This document shows positions 25,913 through 33,805 of a DNA stretch of 56,400 nucleotides, in pieces. Within the stretch, counting starts at the first letter, position 1. Every line of letters starts with the position of its first letter. The notes beneath the pieces are model-generated. The model was not told the origin of the DNA, made no database searches, and was given only the letters and a program-made list of their open reading frames with translations. This stretch comes from an uncultured Bacteroidales bacterium (lineage in GTDB: Bacteria > Bacteroidota > Bacteroidia > Bacteroidales > UBA932), in assembly GCA_934691625.1 (NCBI GenBank), contig CAKUTA010000015.1:1-56400 (forward strand), read 5' to 3'. A program made the position numbers and the translations under genes.

Positions 25913-26659
25913 ATGAAAAGAGCGATAGTTATCGGGGCGTCGTCGGGCATCGGGCGCGAGATTGCGGCGGGGCTGGTCAGGCGCGGATGGAAGGTCGGCA
26001 TTGCGGCACGCAGGACAGAACTTCTGGAGAGCCTTGCACAGGAATTTCCTGATGCCGGGGTCGAGGTCCAAACTCTGGATATTACTGGAGATGATTCTGT
26101 ACAATGTGTTGAGACATTGATAGAAAGGCTCGGCGGAATGGATCTTTTCGTCAATGTTTCCGGACGTGGCAATCAGAACAAGTCCCTGGATCCTGAGATT
26201 GAGCTACGTATTGCTGAACTGAATGTCGTCGGTTTTATAAGGATGATGGATTTCGTATTCGGCTGGTTCAGCAGAAACCTTGAGCCAGGCGCACGCGGGC
26301 AGATAGCGGCAGTGACATCTGTTGCCGGGACGAAAGGTATGGGGACAGCCCCGGCATATTCCGCCACGAAACGCATGCAGAGCACATACATTGACGCCTT
26401 GGCGCAGCTTGCACGTATGCGTCACATCGGCATTGACTTTACCGACATCCGCCCCGGGTTCGTGCGCACTGACATCCTGGACAGCAAGAAGAACTATCCG
26501 ATGATAATGGACAAGGTTCCGGTAGGGGAGGCGGCGGTCACTGCCATTCTCCGCAGGCGTCGTATCGCAGTGATAGACTGGCGCTTCAGCATTCTTACCT
26601 TTTTCTGGAGCATGATTCCGCAGTGGCTCTGGGAACGCTGCACCGGGATAACGAACTGA
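25913..26659 (+). CDS. short-chain dehydrogenase/reductase
   Basis: 248 residues, typical for classical SDR enzymes. The N-terminal cofactor motif is GASSGIG (G8-G14), with an RR pair in AARRTELL suggesting NADP preference. The catalytic site is YSATK (Y149, K153) with the TSVAG serine before it. The C-terminal tail is hydrophobic (FSILTFFWSMIPQWLW) and may touch the membrane. The frame opens with TTG at 25907, but ATG at 25913 fits the family start. The substrate is not evident. Confidence 0.9.
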   Translation: MKRAIVIGASSGIGREIAAGLVRRGWKVGIAARRTELLESLAQEFPDAGVEVQTLDITGDDSVQCVETLIERLGGMDLFVNVSGRGNQNKSLDPEIELRIAELNVVGFIRMMDFVFGWFSRNLEPGARGQIAAVTSVAGTKGMGTAPAYSATKRMQSTYIDALAQLARMRHIGIDFTDIRPGFVRTDILDSKKNYPMIMDKVPVGEAAVTAILRRRRIAVIDWRFSILTFFWSMIPQWLWERCTGITN

Positions 26660-26670
26660 TAGGCTTATAG

Positions 26671-26815
26671 ATTGAGAAGTTGTTTGAGGTAAAATGCCTT
26701 CATCTTCTTCCCGAGTTTTCAGGTCAGATAGGCACCGCTATCTTCCCCGAATCCCCGGTCGAACCTGAGGTTTTTCCTCTCAAACCTTCAGATAATTATT
26801 TCAAAACAGCTTCTG
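26671..26815. repeat. MITE-like element, copy A (5' end truncated)
   Basis: Matches 39208-39375 from GTTGTTTGAGGTAAAAT through GGTCAGATAGGCACCGCTAT to TTTCAAAACAGCTTCT. The outer 5' end is missing. It lies just after the SDR gene. Confidence 0.65.
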
Positions 26816-26904
26816 AGCGGATGACGACGTGGTGGGGGGCCTCCTTGCCCAAGAGTTCCTGCCATGACATTCGGCTATGGCAGGAGCCACCAGATAATCT
26901 TTTG

Positions 26905-26977
26905 CTGATTATCAATTAGTTGTGAATTTCAAAGTGCGCAGCCATGGACTTTGAAATTTGTAAGTCGTTGATAATCA
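26905..26977. repeat. TTGATTATCA inverted-repeat element, copy 3
   Basis: CTGATTATCA to TTGATAATCA, 73 bp. Inner arms GAATTTCAAAGT and ACTTTGAAATTTG pair around ATGG. Together with MITE copy A it fills the 425-bp gap before the sigma factor gene; nothing else is seen there. Confidence 0.7.
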
Positions 26978-27084
26978 ATGCAGGCTCAAGGCTGAGCGCA
27001 TCCGTTGGAGGCAAACAGATGCAGATTCTTGTTAACTTTTACCAGGTTTTAGCGACTTGTATATGAAACGGGTTTGGAAACGAT

Positions 27085-27582
27085 ATGACACAGCAGGAAT
27101 TCGGACATATTGCGAGGGAGCACAGCGGCAAGCTGAAGGCATTGGCAAGACGCTTCTGCCGAGCTTCCGACATGGCCGTCTCCGAGGACGATGTGGTGCA
27201 GGAGGCCCTGATGGCATTCTGGAACTTGTCCGAGAGGGGGTATCCGGTGCGGAATGCCGAAGCTGTGCTGGTCAAGATCACCAAGAACATCTGCATCTCG
27301 TACTATAGGAAAAGGCACATTGCCACAGAGCCTATCGTCAGTGATTCATACACAGGTGGGGCCTCCGCGAGCGAAGGCATTGAACTTCAAGACGCCAGCA
27401 GGCTACGTGACGAGCTTTATGGCGTCCTGACACCCGCGGAACGGGAATTCATGCATATCCGGGAGGAGACCGGCTGGTCGCTGGACGAGATGGCGGCGCG
27501 GACCGGCAAGGGCAAGAATGTTATTAAGGCCCTGCTTTCGAAGGCAAGGCGCAAGATGAAGGAAATTTTAAAAGATCAATGA
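27085..27582 (+). CDS. ECF-type RNA polymerase sigma factor
   Basis: 165 residues, a normal size. Region 2 covers about 18-90 (SEDDVVQEALMAFWNL and ITKNICISYYRKR), and region 4 about 108-160 (LTPAEREFMHIREETGWSLDEMAARTG, then KNVIKALLSKARRKMKE). It directs core RNA polymerase to alternative promoters. The stop overlaps the start of the next gene (ATGA, 27579-27582), which encodes a small membrane protein in the position of an anti-sigma factor. Confidence 0.92.
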   Translation: MTQQEFGHIAREHSGKLKALARRFCRASDMAVSEDDVVQEALMAFWNLSERGYPVRNAEAVLVKITKNICISYYRKRHIATEPIVSDSYTGGASASEGIELQDASRLRDELYGVLTPAEREFMHIREETGWSLDEMAARTGKGKNVIKALLSKARRKMKEILKDQ

Positions 27583-27968
27583 TTATGAGACAGGACGTGA
27601 GGACATTGGCGGAGCTTGAAAAGGCGTATCTTTCAGATGATTCCGCTGCTGAGTTCGATAGGATAGTCAGACGGGCGGAGAGCCGCAGGACAGCAGTATG
27701 GGGGGCAATTATGACGGCAGCTGCCTCATTGGCATTGATCCTTACATTGACCTTCCACGATAGGGGATGTGCTTTCGACGGGATAGAGATAGCGGATGGG
27801 ATAGGGCAGATAATGAGCCTCGACACCGGCAACGTCAGGTCAATCAACGCGAGGCCTGATGGAAGGCGTGTGATTCTAACGGTTCTGATGAATGACGGGA
27901 GCAGGTGCTCTTATGTGATGAGCCGCGAAAGGGGCGATGAGGCGTTTTCGATTACAGCGATGAAATAG
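27579..27968 (+). CDS. putative anti-sigma-like membrane protein
   Basis: 129 residues: a short cytosolic N-terminus (about 1-37), one TM helix (about 38-60) and a small extracytoplasmic beta domain. The layout and the 4-bp overlap with the ECF sigma gene fit an anti-sigma factor, but no ZAS or FecR signature is visible, so the role rests on context. ATG at 27579, with an alternative ATG at 27585. Confidence 0.65.
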   Translation: MIMRQDVRTLAELEKAYLSDDSAAEFDRIVRRAESRRTAVWGAIMTAAASLALILTLTFHDRGCAFDGIEIADGIGQIMSLDTGNVRSINARPDGRRVILTVLMNDGSRCSYVMSRERGDEAFSITAMK

Positions 27969-28001
27969 GTTCCATGTGCCGCCAGTGCGCGCGGGCTGCA
28001 A

Positions 28002-28544
28002 GTGAAATGTAATAAAAATCAAATAGTTATGCTTACAATGTTTTTGAGCGCGATATGCGCGTTGAGTGTCAATGCCTCTGCTGTGGAGGCTCAGTCTGAT
28101 ACTCTTGAGAGGTATGTCATCAATGGAGTTCAGGTGGCAAAGTTCGATGGAAGCCAGCTGGTCGGCAAGACCGTCAGCGATTATAAGGTGGCTGTTGCCG
28201 CGACCAACGCAGCCGGGCAGGTCGTCCGGGTTCATCTGATCTGCACTGACGGGCAGAAGGTGAAGGATATCAAGGGAGCCACTGCGACGGAGGGCGTCAA
28301 GGTGGGTGATGACAAGACCGAGTTCACTGTAAATGGTAAGAAGTTCACCAATGCGAGTGTGTCGGTAATCTCCACGACAGCCGTGTATATCATTGACGGG
28401 AAGGTCTGCGACAAGGAGGCCCTGAACAGGATCAAGCCGGAGTCCATCGTGTCGATGACGGTCAATAAGCCCGGCAGCAAGGAGGCCGTGAAGCTGTCAG
28501 GCAAGGACAATGTCACAGTCATCGAAGTAGTGACGAAGAAATAG
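28002..28544 (+). CDS. secreted protein with TonB-plug-like end
   Basis: 180 residues. The GTG at 28002 is preferred over ATG 28029 because it supplies the basic residues of a signal peptide (MKCNKNQIV...), with a likely cut near NASA or VEAQ. The C-terminal part, VYIIDGKVCDKEALNRIKPESI, then MTVNKPGSKEAVKLSGKDN and VIEVVTKK, resembles the plug-domain pattern found at the ends of BlaR1/M56-type and TonB-linked proteins in Bacteroidetes. Third gene after the ECF sigma factor, 33 bp downstream, so possibly the operon's output. Function unknown. Confidence 0.65.
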   Translation: MKCNKNQIVMLTMFLSAICALSVNASAVEAQSDTLERYVINGVQVAKFDGSQLVGKTVSDYKVAVAATNAAGQVVRVHLICTDGQKVKDIKGATATEGVKVGDDKTEFTVNGKKFTNASVSVISTTAVYIIDGKVCDKEALNRIKPESIVSMTVNKPGSKEAVKLSGKDNVTVIEVVTKK

Positions 28545-28610
28545 GGCTTCGATGCAGTGGCTGTTGCCTGGGGGAGTGGAGCCACTGGACAGTGTTATAG
28601 ATAATCTCTG

Positions 28611-28683
28611 TTGATTATCAAATAGTTACAAATCCCAAAGTGCGTATCTATGGACTTTGGGATTTGTAATTCGTTGATAATCA
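28611..28683. repeat. TTGATTATCA inverted-repeat element, copy 4
   Basis: 73 bp. Outer ends TTGATTATCA/TTGATAATCA; the inner arms TTACAAATCCCAAAGT and ACTTTGGGATTTGTAA are perfect complements, 16 bp. Lies between convergent genes (secreted protein and LlaJI-like nuclease), so it may act as a two-way terminator. Confidence 0.75.
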
Positions 28684-28718
28684 GCGGTAACTCTGATTCT
28701 GCTCCTGGAGATATAAGG

Positions 28719-30344
28719 TCAAATGTTATCGGTTTTCCTCTCTGCCATGAGCGGCTTGCTGTTATCGTCGGGAATGAATATCCTCCCTATCAGTGCCTGA
28801 AAATTCTTGGTAATGCTGTTGGAGGACAGGTCCGCTTCACGAATGTTATATAGTTCGTGCAGCGTTTTGATGAACTCCTGCCTGAAACGTGAGTGCATCT
28901 TCCGTCTTGCCTGTTTCGTGTCTTTTCTCGCGACATAGGCATGGAGGATATACAGGAAATTGACCTCGAAGGTCATAAGTATCAATGTGTCACGGTCGAA
29001 CAACCTGTCCGTGAACTGAAAGCTGATGTCTCTCTTCTCATTGACCTTCAACTTCTTTAGTCTCAATGCTGATACATCGAACGCGTCTTCCTCGGATGCG
29101 AAGAAAGAACCCCGGATGAAGAAATTCGGGGTCGGGCAGTATCCCTCTGTTTCCGGGTCCCTGTATCGAAGACCGAGGTGCTCATATATGTCAGGATCCG
29201 TATATGACAAGCGGATGCATTCCTGGATGACGTTCCTTGCATAAGTGAATTGCTTGTATATCGATTCCCCGGATATGCAGTCCCCGTCAATGTAGTATTT
29301 GCTGTCTCCGATATAGTATATCTTGCTGCTGCCGAACGGGGCATTGTCACGATATATATGATCTATTACCTTGCCGTCTCTCTGTTCGCGCAGTCCATAT
29401 GGCAGTGTCTCAGGGCTGTCACTTATGATGCTGTCCACCATTGTCTCGAAAACGATATTGAAGTCTTTTGCCAGCAGAGCACCTTCGCGGGATTTACCTG
29501 TCTTTACATTCTCGCAATGCGAAAAGAACGTGTATAACAGATTCCACAATTGCACGAGCTCGTCCTTGAAATATCTCTTCCGGATGGACTTGAGTAGCCT
29601 CGTGCCTTTGCCTGTGGAGATCAATGATTCTATTCGTTCCGAGCTCAGGATGTTGTAAGACAATGCTGGCTGGATGTTGAATGCGAACTGTTCATTCAGA
29701 TAGTTCAGGACCGAATAGAACAGGACAATGAGCTGTTCGTCATAATCTATTGTCTTGCCTCTTCTTAATAAGGAAAAATAGAATGGCTGGTCATCGATGA
29801 AGTATGCCTGGGAATGGCTGATGGACTTGGACCAATGAACCTTGTTCCTGCCGCTGTTTGATATCAGGCTGATGTATGTCAAAAGAATCTGATGTTCCTT
29901 GTGAAAATCGATGAGAGATAATATTATGTCAATGAGCGTACATGTGCTGCTTCCATTCCTTGATGAGACGCTTTGAGCCTTTCCTGCGGCTGTCACTATC
30001 GTGGACTCCGGATTGTCCAGTATATATCTTCTGATTGCCTGGTATATCCAGATGGATATGCTGAATATGTTGTTTGAAAGTTTCTTGTCTAATGGCGAAT
30101 GACTTGTGATTGAAGTGAGTTCCGTTGTGCGGAATTTGCCGAAAGCCATCAGCTCCTTGCCATCTTTCTTCAGAAAGACCTTCGGCAGGATGAATACTGC
30201 ATCATTGACCTCCTCGGAGAAGAAATAGCCGACACCGCCTATGCAGGCCCGGCCGTCTGCCGCCGTGGCGAAATATCTATCCTGCAGTCCAATGTGTTTT
30301 ATGAACTGCGTATCATAGCATGCGTTTTCAAACAGTATTACCAT
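28719..30344 (-). CDS. LlaJI/McrC-like restriction endonuclease subunit
   Basis: 541 residues. It pairs with the McrB-like gene upstream on the same strand, and the stop/start junction is tight (30344). The N-terminal two thirds hold no motif I can name. The C-terminal part has a PD-(D/E)xK-like core (KVIDHIYRD, then IYYIGDSKYYI with D-x-K). Overall it matches what I recall of the LlaJI restriction endonuclease family (McrC-related R2 subunit). With the AAA partner it should cut unmethylated DNA, using nucleotide hydrolysis for translocation or assembly. Plain McrC is the alternative assignment. Confidence 0.75.
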   Translation of the reverse strand: MVILFENACYDTQFIKHIGLQDRYFATAADGRACIGGVGYFFSEEVNDAVFILPKVFLKKDGKELMAFGKFRTTELTSITSHSPLDKKLSNNIFSISIWIYQAIRRYILDNPESTIVTAAGKAQSVSSRNGSSTCTLIDIILSLIDFHKEHQILLTYISLISNSGRNKVHWSKSISHSQAYFIDDQPFYFSLLRRGKTIDYDEQLIVLFYSVLNYLNEQFAFNIQPALSYNILSSERIESLISTGKGTRLLKSIRKRYFKDELVQLWNLLYTFFSHCENVKTGKSREGALLAKDFNIVFETMVDSIISDSPETLPYGLREQRDGKVIDHIYRDNAPFGSSKIYYIGDSKYYIDGDCISGESIYKQFTYARNVIQECIRLSYTDPDIYEHLGLRYRDPETEGYCPTPNFFIRGSFFASEEDAFDVSALRLKKLKVNEKRDISFQFTDRLFDRDTLILMTFEVNFLYILHAYVARKDTKQARRKMHSRFRQEFIKTLHELYNIREADLSSNSITKNFQALIGRIFIPDDNSKPLMAERKTDNI

Positions 30345-31894
30345 TATTTAAGTGGCAGGACATTCAGACTGTACATGAAGCCGAGCAGCAGATCAGTTCC
30401 TCGTCCTGTGAACAGGTCATTGAACGAGAACTCTTCGGTTTCATATTCATCGATGTTCGACTTCATAATGGAATCCGGCATATTGTCAAGCTTTTTTCTG
30501 TCATTTTCATCGATGGACCGCATGAAATTCTGCTCTGTCATGTATTCATCTTTGCAGACTTCGCTCCACAGGTAGAACATGACCTTGCTCTTGAAGTCAT
30601 CTTCATCAATGCTTGATTTTATGAAGAAATTCCCGAGTTGCTTGTCTTCCGATTCTGTTACTCGGCGGATTCTTTCGTTCACTGCTTTGAGGAATTCTAT
30701 CCAGCCGAACTTATATGCCCCGATGGTTATGGTGAATCCTGATGATTCGGCGTTACTGTATTCAATAGGTACATATTCCCATTCCCATCTTCTTTTGAAG
30801 GCACTATCCATAGGGAACAACGACTGGTCCGATGTGTTCATCGTCGCGATTATGTGCAGATTGGACGGCAGTCTCAGCTTGCCGTCGACGAGTCCGTCCG
30901 GCCTGTTTTCCTGGTCAATGCCATTTTCATTGTGAAGCTTGCTCGTTATGTAGTCGGCCAGGTCCTTGTCCGGAGTTATCGGATATTCGGATTCACCATT
31001 ATCGTTTCTGTCAAGCAACTGGAAAAGATCTCCGAAGATCTGCGCACAGTTGCCTCGGTTGATTTCTTCAATGATCAGGTACACGTCCTTTCCTGGTTCT
31101 TTGTAGGCTTCGATGTAGGCATCTGTGAATGCCTGGGGTACAAATGTATAAGTGATCTTGTCTCCGTCTTTCTCCGGTTTGTACGATCCTACGAAGGTTG
31201 AATAGTCAGAGTCCGGGTGGAATGTGGTCCTGAATACTGTTTGTCCGGCGGTGGCCTCCTTGACTCTGTATGATTTGCCGCTTCCTGGTGTCCCGAAGTA
31301 TATCTTCTGGAGAGGGCTCTTTGTCTTTGTTGAAATCGTGGAGTTCAATAACTTGACCGATGCAGGATTCTCTCCAAAATATTTCCATAGCTCCGCAATG
31401 AATCCTTGTGAAGCATTTACAACATTTGCTATTGCTAAAATGGACGAGGTCAGACAATCATTTCTATCAAGTGTCTTGCCCGTTGAAGATGTTCCGCCAT
31501 TCCACCACTGTTGTTCTGTAGCAAATTTTATCAGGTAGTCCTTGTCAGTGCTGCTTAGCTCGGTATAATTGCCTATTAATGATATTATTTTATCATTGTC
31601 TTTCTCTTTTAAGTACTTGTCATCGACAATTTTGCGTAAGATGTTCCTGTATTCATTGAACGGAGCATACAGTGGAGAAAGCATTGATGCAATATAGAAC
31701 CATGTGTTGCTGATAAACGTCCTTTGGCCCTGCTGGTTTATTGCACAAGAATTAGTTGTTCCATATATGATAGTATTGCTGCCGATTCTTTTGACAGTGT
31801 CTTTGAAATCTGCAGGTAAAGTGCAATCCAACCTGTTGAACTCTCTTAAATTCTCCTGTATTGGCCTGACGAGTTTATTTAGATTTTGTAACAT
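30344..31894 (-). CDS. McrB-like AAA+ restriction subunit
   Basis: 516 residues from ATG 31894 (the frame opens with TTG at 31900). AAA+ motifs are classical for McrB: Walker A GTPGSGKS (about 201-208), Walker B YLIIEEINRGNCAQIFGDLF, sensor MNTSDQSLFPMDSAFKRRW. The N-terminal 190 residues would be the target-reading part and are not similar to anything I recognise. It should form the hexameric motor that activates the nuclease encoded next. Its start overlaps the end of the methyltransferase gene by 20 bp, so translation probably depends on methyltransferase translation. Confidence 0.9.
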   Translation of the reverse strand: MLQNLNKLVRPIQENLREFNRLDCTLPADFKDTVKRIGSNTIIYGTTNSCAINQQGQRTFISNTWFYIASMLSPLYAPFNEYRNILRKIVDDKYLKEKDNDKIISLIGNYTELSSTDKDYLIKFATEQQWWNGGTSSTGKTLDRNDCLTSSILAIANVVNASQGFIAELWKYFGENPASVKLLNSTISTKTKSPLQKIYFGTPGSGKSYRVKEATAGQTVFRTTFHPDSDYSTFVGSYKPEKDGDKITYTFVPQAFTDAYIEAYKEPGKDVYLIIEEINRGNCAQIFGDLFQLLDRNDNGESEYPITPDKDLADYITSKLHNENGIDQENRPDGLVDGKLRLPSNLHIIATMNTSDQSLFPMDSAFKRRWEWEYVPIEYSNAESSGFTITIGAYKFGWIEFLKAVNERIRRVTESEDKQLGNFFIKSSIDEDDFKSKVMFYLWSEVCKDEYMTEQNFMRSIDENDRKKLDNMPDSIMKSNIDEYETEEFSFNDLFTGRGTDLLLGFMYSLNVLPLK

Positions 31895-32999
31895 GTGCAA
31901 GCAGTTGATTGTTGATTTCTTTTGCTAGAGTCCTGACTACAGGTACAGCGACACTGTTTCCGAACTGATGGTAGGCTTCTTTCGAGGATACGACAATATG
32001 CATTTCCGGTAATTCGGCTCTATTGTTCTGATTGTTCTCAGCCTGTTTGTCTTGCCATCCATTACCTATGATTTTGTAACCTTGCAAGCGTCCTGCTTCT
32101 ACAGGAGTAAGTTTTCTCGGGTTTTTACCTGATTTTGACTGGTCTATAAGAATTTCGCTACCGTCTTTCCAATATCTTGCAGAGATGGTACTGCAATAGA
32201 TGCTGTCATCATTGAATAGAGCATATCCGAAACCTTTTCCATTTAGCCTATTGCGCTCTTTCCTTTTCTGATGTCCTATCCACATCTTGTCGCTTATGGT
32301 CATTTTTTCGGGAATTGTTTCCTTTGGTTCAAATATATCGCTTACATGTGTCTGGATACAGTTGCAGAGCTCGTCTTTAGAAAAAATCGGATTCATGTCA
32401 GGGCAAAGTCCTAACGGAAACTTGAAATCGTCCACTTGTATCTGATTCTTATCCCAACATACAAAGAATAACCTTTCTCTGTTTTGTGGTACACCGAAAT
32501 ATTTTGCATTCAACACCATTGTTCTAGTTTCATATTTTAAGTCATCTTGCAAAACATTTATCAGTGTTTCAAATGTATCCCCATGCATGTGGTTCTTTAA
32601 TCCTTTTACATTTTCCAGCAAAAGAACTTTAGGCTTCTTGTGATGTTCTGTCTTATACTTTACGATATTTGCGATATTGAAGAAAAGGGTCCCACGTGTG
32701 TCTTCAAATCCTTTTCTAAGTCCAGCTATTGAAAATGGCTGGCAAGGGAACCCAGCACAAAGTATATCGAAATCGGGTATGTCTTCTAGTCTTGCACCAT
32801 TTATGTCTTCATTGAAAAATAGATAGTCGCCGGCTAGATTTTTCTCGAATAATTCAGGGTCGGAGTCTTTGAAGTTCTCTTCATATGTTATTCTTGCGTT
32901 CTTGTCCCATTCACTGGCAAATACGCATTTTGCCCCAATGCTGTTGAATGCATAATGAAATCCACCTATCCCGGCAAATAGGTCAATAAATAAGGGCCA
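31875..32999 (-). pseudogene. m5C DNA methyltransferase body, start codon switched away (phase OFF)
   Basis: Open on the minus strand from 32999 to the stop at 31875, with all C5-cytosine methyltransferase motifs: I IDLFAGIGGFHYAF, IV LCAGFPCQPFS (catalytic Cys), VI LLENVKG, VIII near ENNQ/RYWKDGS and the late RLQGYKI and QFGNSVAVPVV. It lacks an in-frame ATG: a TAG (33002-33000) lies just before the first codons and no start codon precedes motif I. The missing start MPNKRLTFID lies inverted at 33070-33100. Flipping the segment restores 378 codons in frame. It is not a dead gene but an OFF-phase one, by inference. Confidence 0.85.
32981..32991 (+). repeat. left inverted repeat of the invertible segment
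   Basis: GGTCAATAAAT, the exact reverse complement of 33090-33100. It lies inside the methyltransferase frame (codons for FIDL). Confidence 0.85.
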
Positions 33000-33010
33000 C
33001 TAACCTCTGA

Positions 33011-33042
33011 GTTGTAAGATTATGAAAAAGGCTGTATATTTA
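33011..33042 (+). promoter_or_regulatory. promoter-like sequence within the invertible segment
   Basis: GTTG (33011-33014) and TATATTTA (33035-33042) match the -33 TTTG and -7 TAnnTTTG elements with one mismatch each and a spacing of 20 bp. It points to the ATG at 33070. In the present orientation it would transcribe antisense into the recombinase gene. Confidence 0.5.
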
Positions 33043-33069
33043 CAGAGATTTAAAAGCAAGCAAGATATT

Positions 33070-33138
33070 ATGCCAAATAAACGGTTGACATTTATTGACC
33101 CTTTTCTGTCCCGTCCATACGCGCTAGAAATCGCATGA
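33070..33138 (+). other. detached 5' end of the methyltransferase gene
   Basis: ATG at 33070 opens MPNKRLTFID, the expected N-terminus of the methyltransferase, then leaves the invertible segment and runs into antisense recombinase sequence, ending at TGA (33136-33138) after 22 codons. As it stands it can only give a short meaningless peptide. Confidence 0.75.
33090..33100 (+). repeat. right inverted repeat of the invertible segment
   Basis: ATTTATTGACC, the exact reverse complement of 32981-32991. It covers codons TFID of the detached methyltransferase start and, on the other strand, the stop codon of the recombinase. Confidence 0.85.
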
Positions 33139-33709
33139 GTGTCTTCCTGTCCACTTGGCATGTCTCTGCTATTTTCCGGTATGAAATGCCGGAGCCGATC
33201 ATTGAAAGAATCATATCCTTCTTATGGTAAAGTTTCAGTTTGACGAGAGCATTGACGGATCCTGCAGGGCGCCCGAGAGTTATCCCCTCGGCCCTTTTGC
33301 GGGCGAGAGCTTCCTTTGTGCGTTGGCTGATGAGGTTACGTTCTATTTCTGCGGAAAGCCCGAAGGCGAAGGCGAGTACTTTGCTTGGAATGTCGTCTCC
33401 AAGGCGATATCCGTCCTTGATGGTCCATACTCTGCATCCGCGGCACATGCAGATGTTGAGTATTTCCATGATCATGAAAAGATTGCGGCCCAGCCTGGAC
33501 AGCTCGGAACAGATTATGAGATCTCCTTTATGGACTTTTCGGAGAAGTTTTCCGAGACGCCTGACCGACCAGTCCTTAGTTCCGCTGACTGTCTCTTCTA
33601 TCCATCCGTCGATGGATATGCCGGCTGTTTCGCAGAACTTGAGAATCTCGAATCTCTGGTTCTTGACAGTCTGCTTGTCACTGCTGACTCTGATGTATCC
33701 GTAGTTCAT
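33092..33709 (-). CDS. serine recombinase (DNA invertase/resolvase family)
   Basis: 205 residues. Catalytic domain (about 1-140): YIRVSSDKQ with the nucleophile S9, then ICSELSRLGRNLFMIMEIL (the conserved SRLGR) and AEIERNLISQRTKEALARKRAEG. A linker TLGRPAG leads to a C-terminal helix-turn-helix (SYRKIAETCQVDRKTLMRFL). The size and order match Pin/Hin-type invertases and Tn3-type resolvases. It lies directly next to a 120-bp segment bounded by inverted repeats, so local inversion is its likely job. It has a strong SD (GAGGAGG) and a TAATTTTG -7 box upstream. Confidence 0.95.
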   Translation of the reverse strand: MNYGYIRVSSDKQTVKNQRFEILKFCETAGISIDGWIEETVSGTKDWSVRRLGKLLRKVHKGDLIICSELSRLGRNLFMIMEILNICMCRGCRVWTIKDGYRLGDDIPSKVLAFAFGLSAEIERNLISQRTKEALARKRAEGITLGRPAGSVNALVKLKLYHKKDMILSMIGSGISYRKIAETCQVDRKTLMRFLARMDGTEKGQ

Positions 33710-33768
33710 AGTACTTCCTCCTCAATCCTCAGCACGGTGTCGGATGCATCAACAGGTGCAGATTTTCT

Positions 33769-33776
33769 CAAAATTA
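33769..33776 (-). promoter_or_regulatory. -7 box TAATTTTG of the recombinase gene
   Basis: Exact TAnnTTTG match on the minus strand, about 60 bp before the recombinase ATG, with a TTGG about 19 bp upstream as possible -33. A good Shine-Dalgarno sequence (AGGAGG) precedes the ATG, which is unusual in this window. Confidence 0.5.
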
Positions 33777-33805
33777 GTGATTCATTATAACATAGCCAAT
33801 AGTTT

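Larger units (their letters stand above)
32981..33100. other. invertible start-codon/promoter segment
   Basis: A 120-bp segment bounded by 11-bp perfect inverted repeats. It holds a promoter-like pair (33011-33042) and the ATG plus first codons of the methyltransferase (33070-33100), all facing right, away from the gene body. Inversion would place them in front of the gene in the right frame. The recombinase gene lies immediately to the right, and its stop codon is inside the right repeat, so it is not damaged by inversion. Confidence 0.85.

Noticed and set aside
31875..32621. Methyltransferase starting at an internal TTG (248 residues)
   Set aside because: That start would omit motifs I and IV, which are present and in frame upstream. 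The real gene is longer and lacks only its switched start.
33224..33790. 188- and 154-residue plus-strand frames over the recombinase
   Set aside because: They are antisense to a serine recombinase with catalytic and HTH motifs; no promoter or SD suits them and no family is visible.
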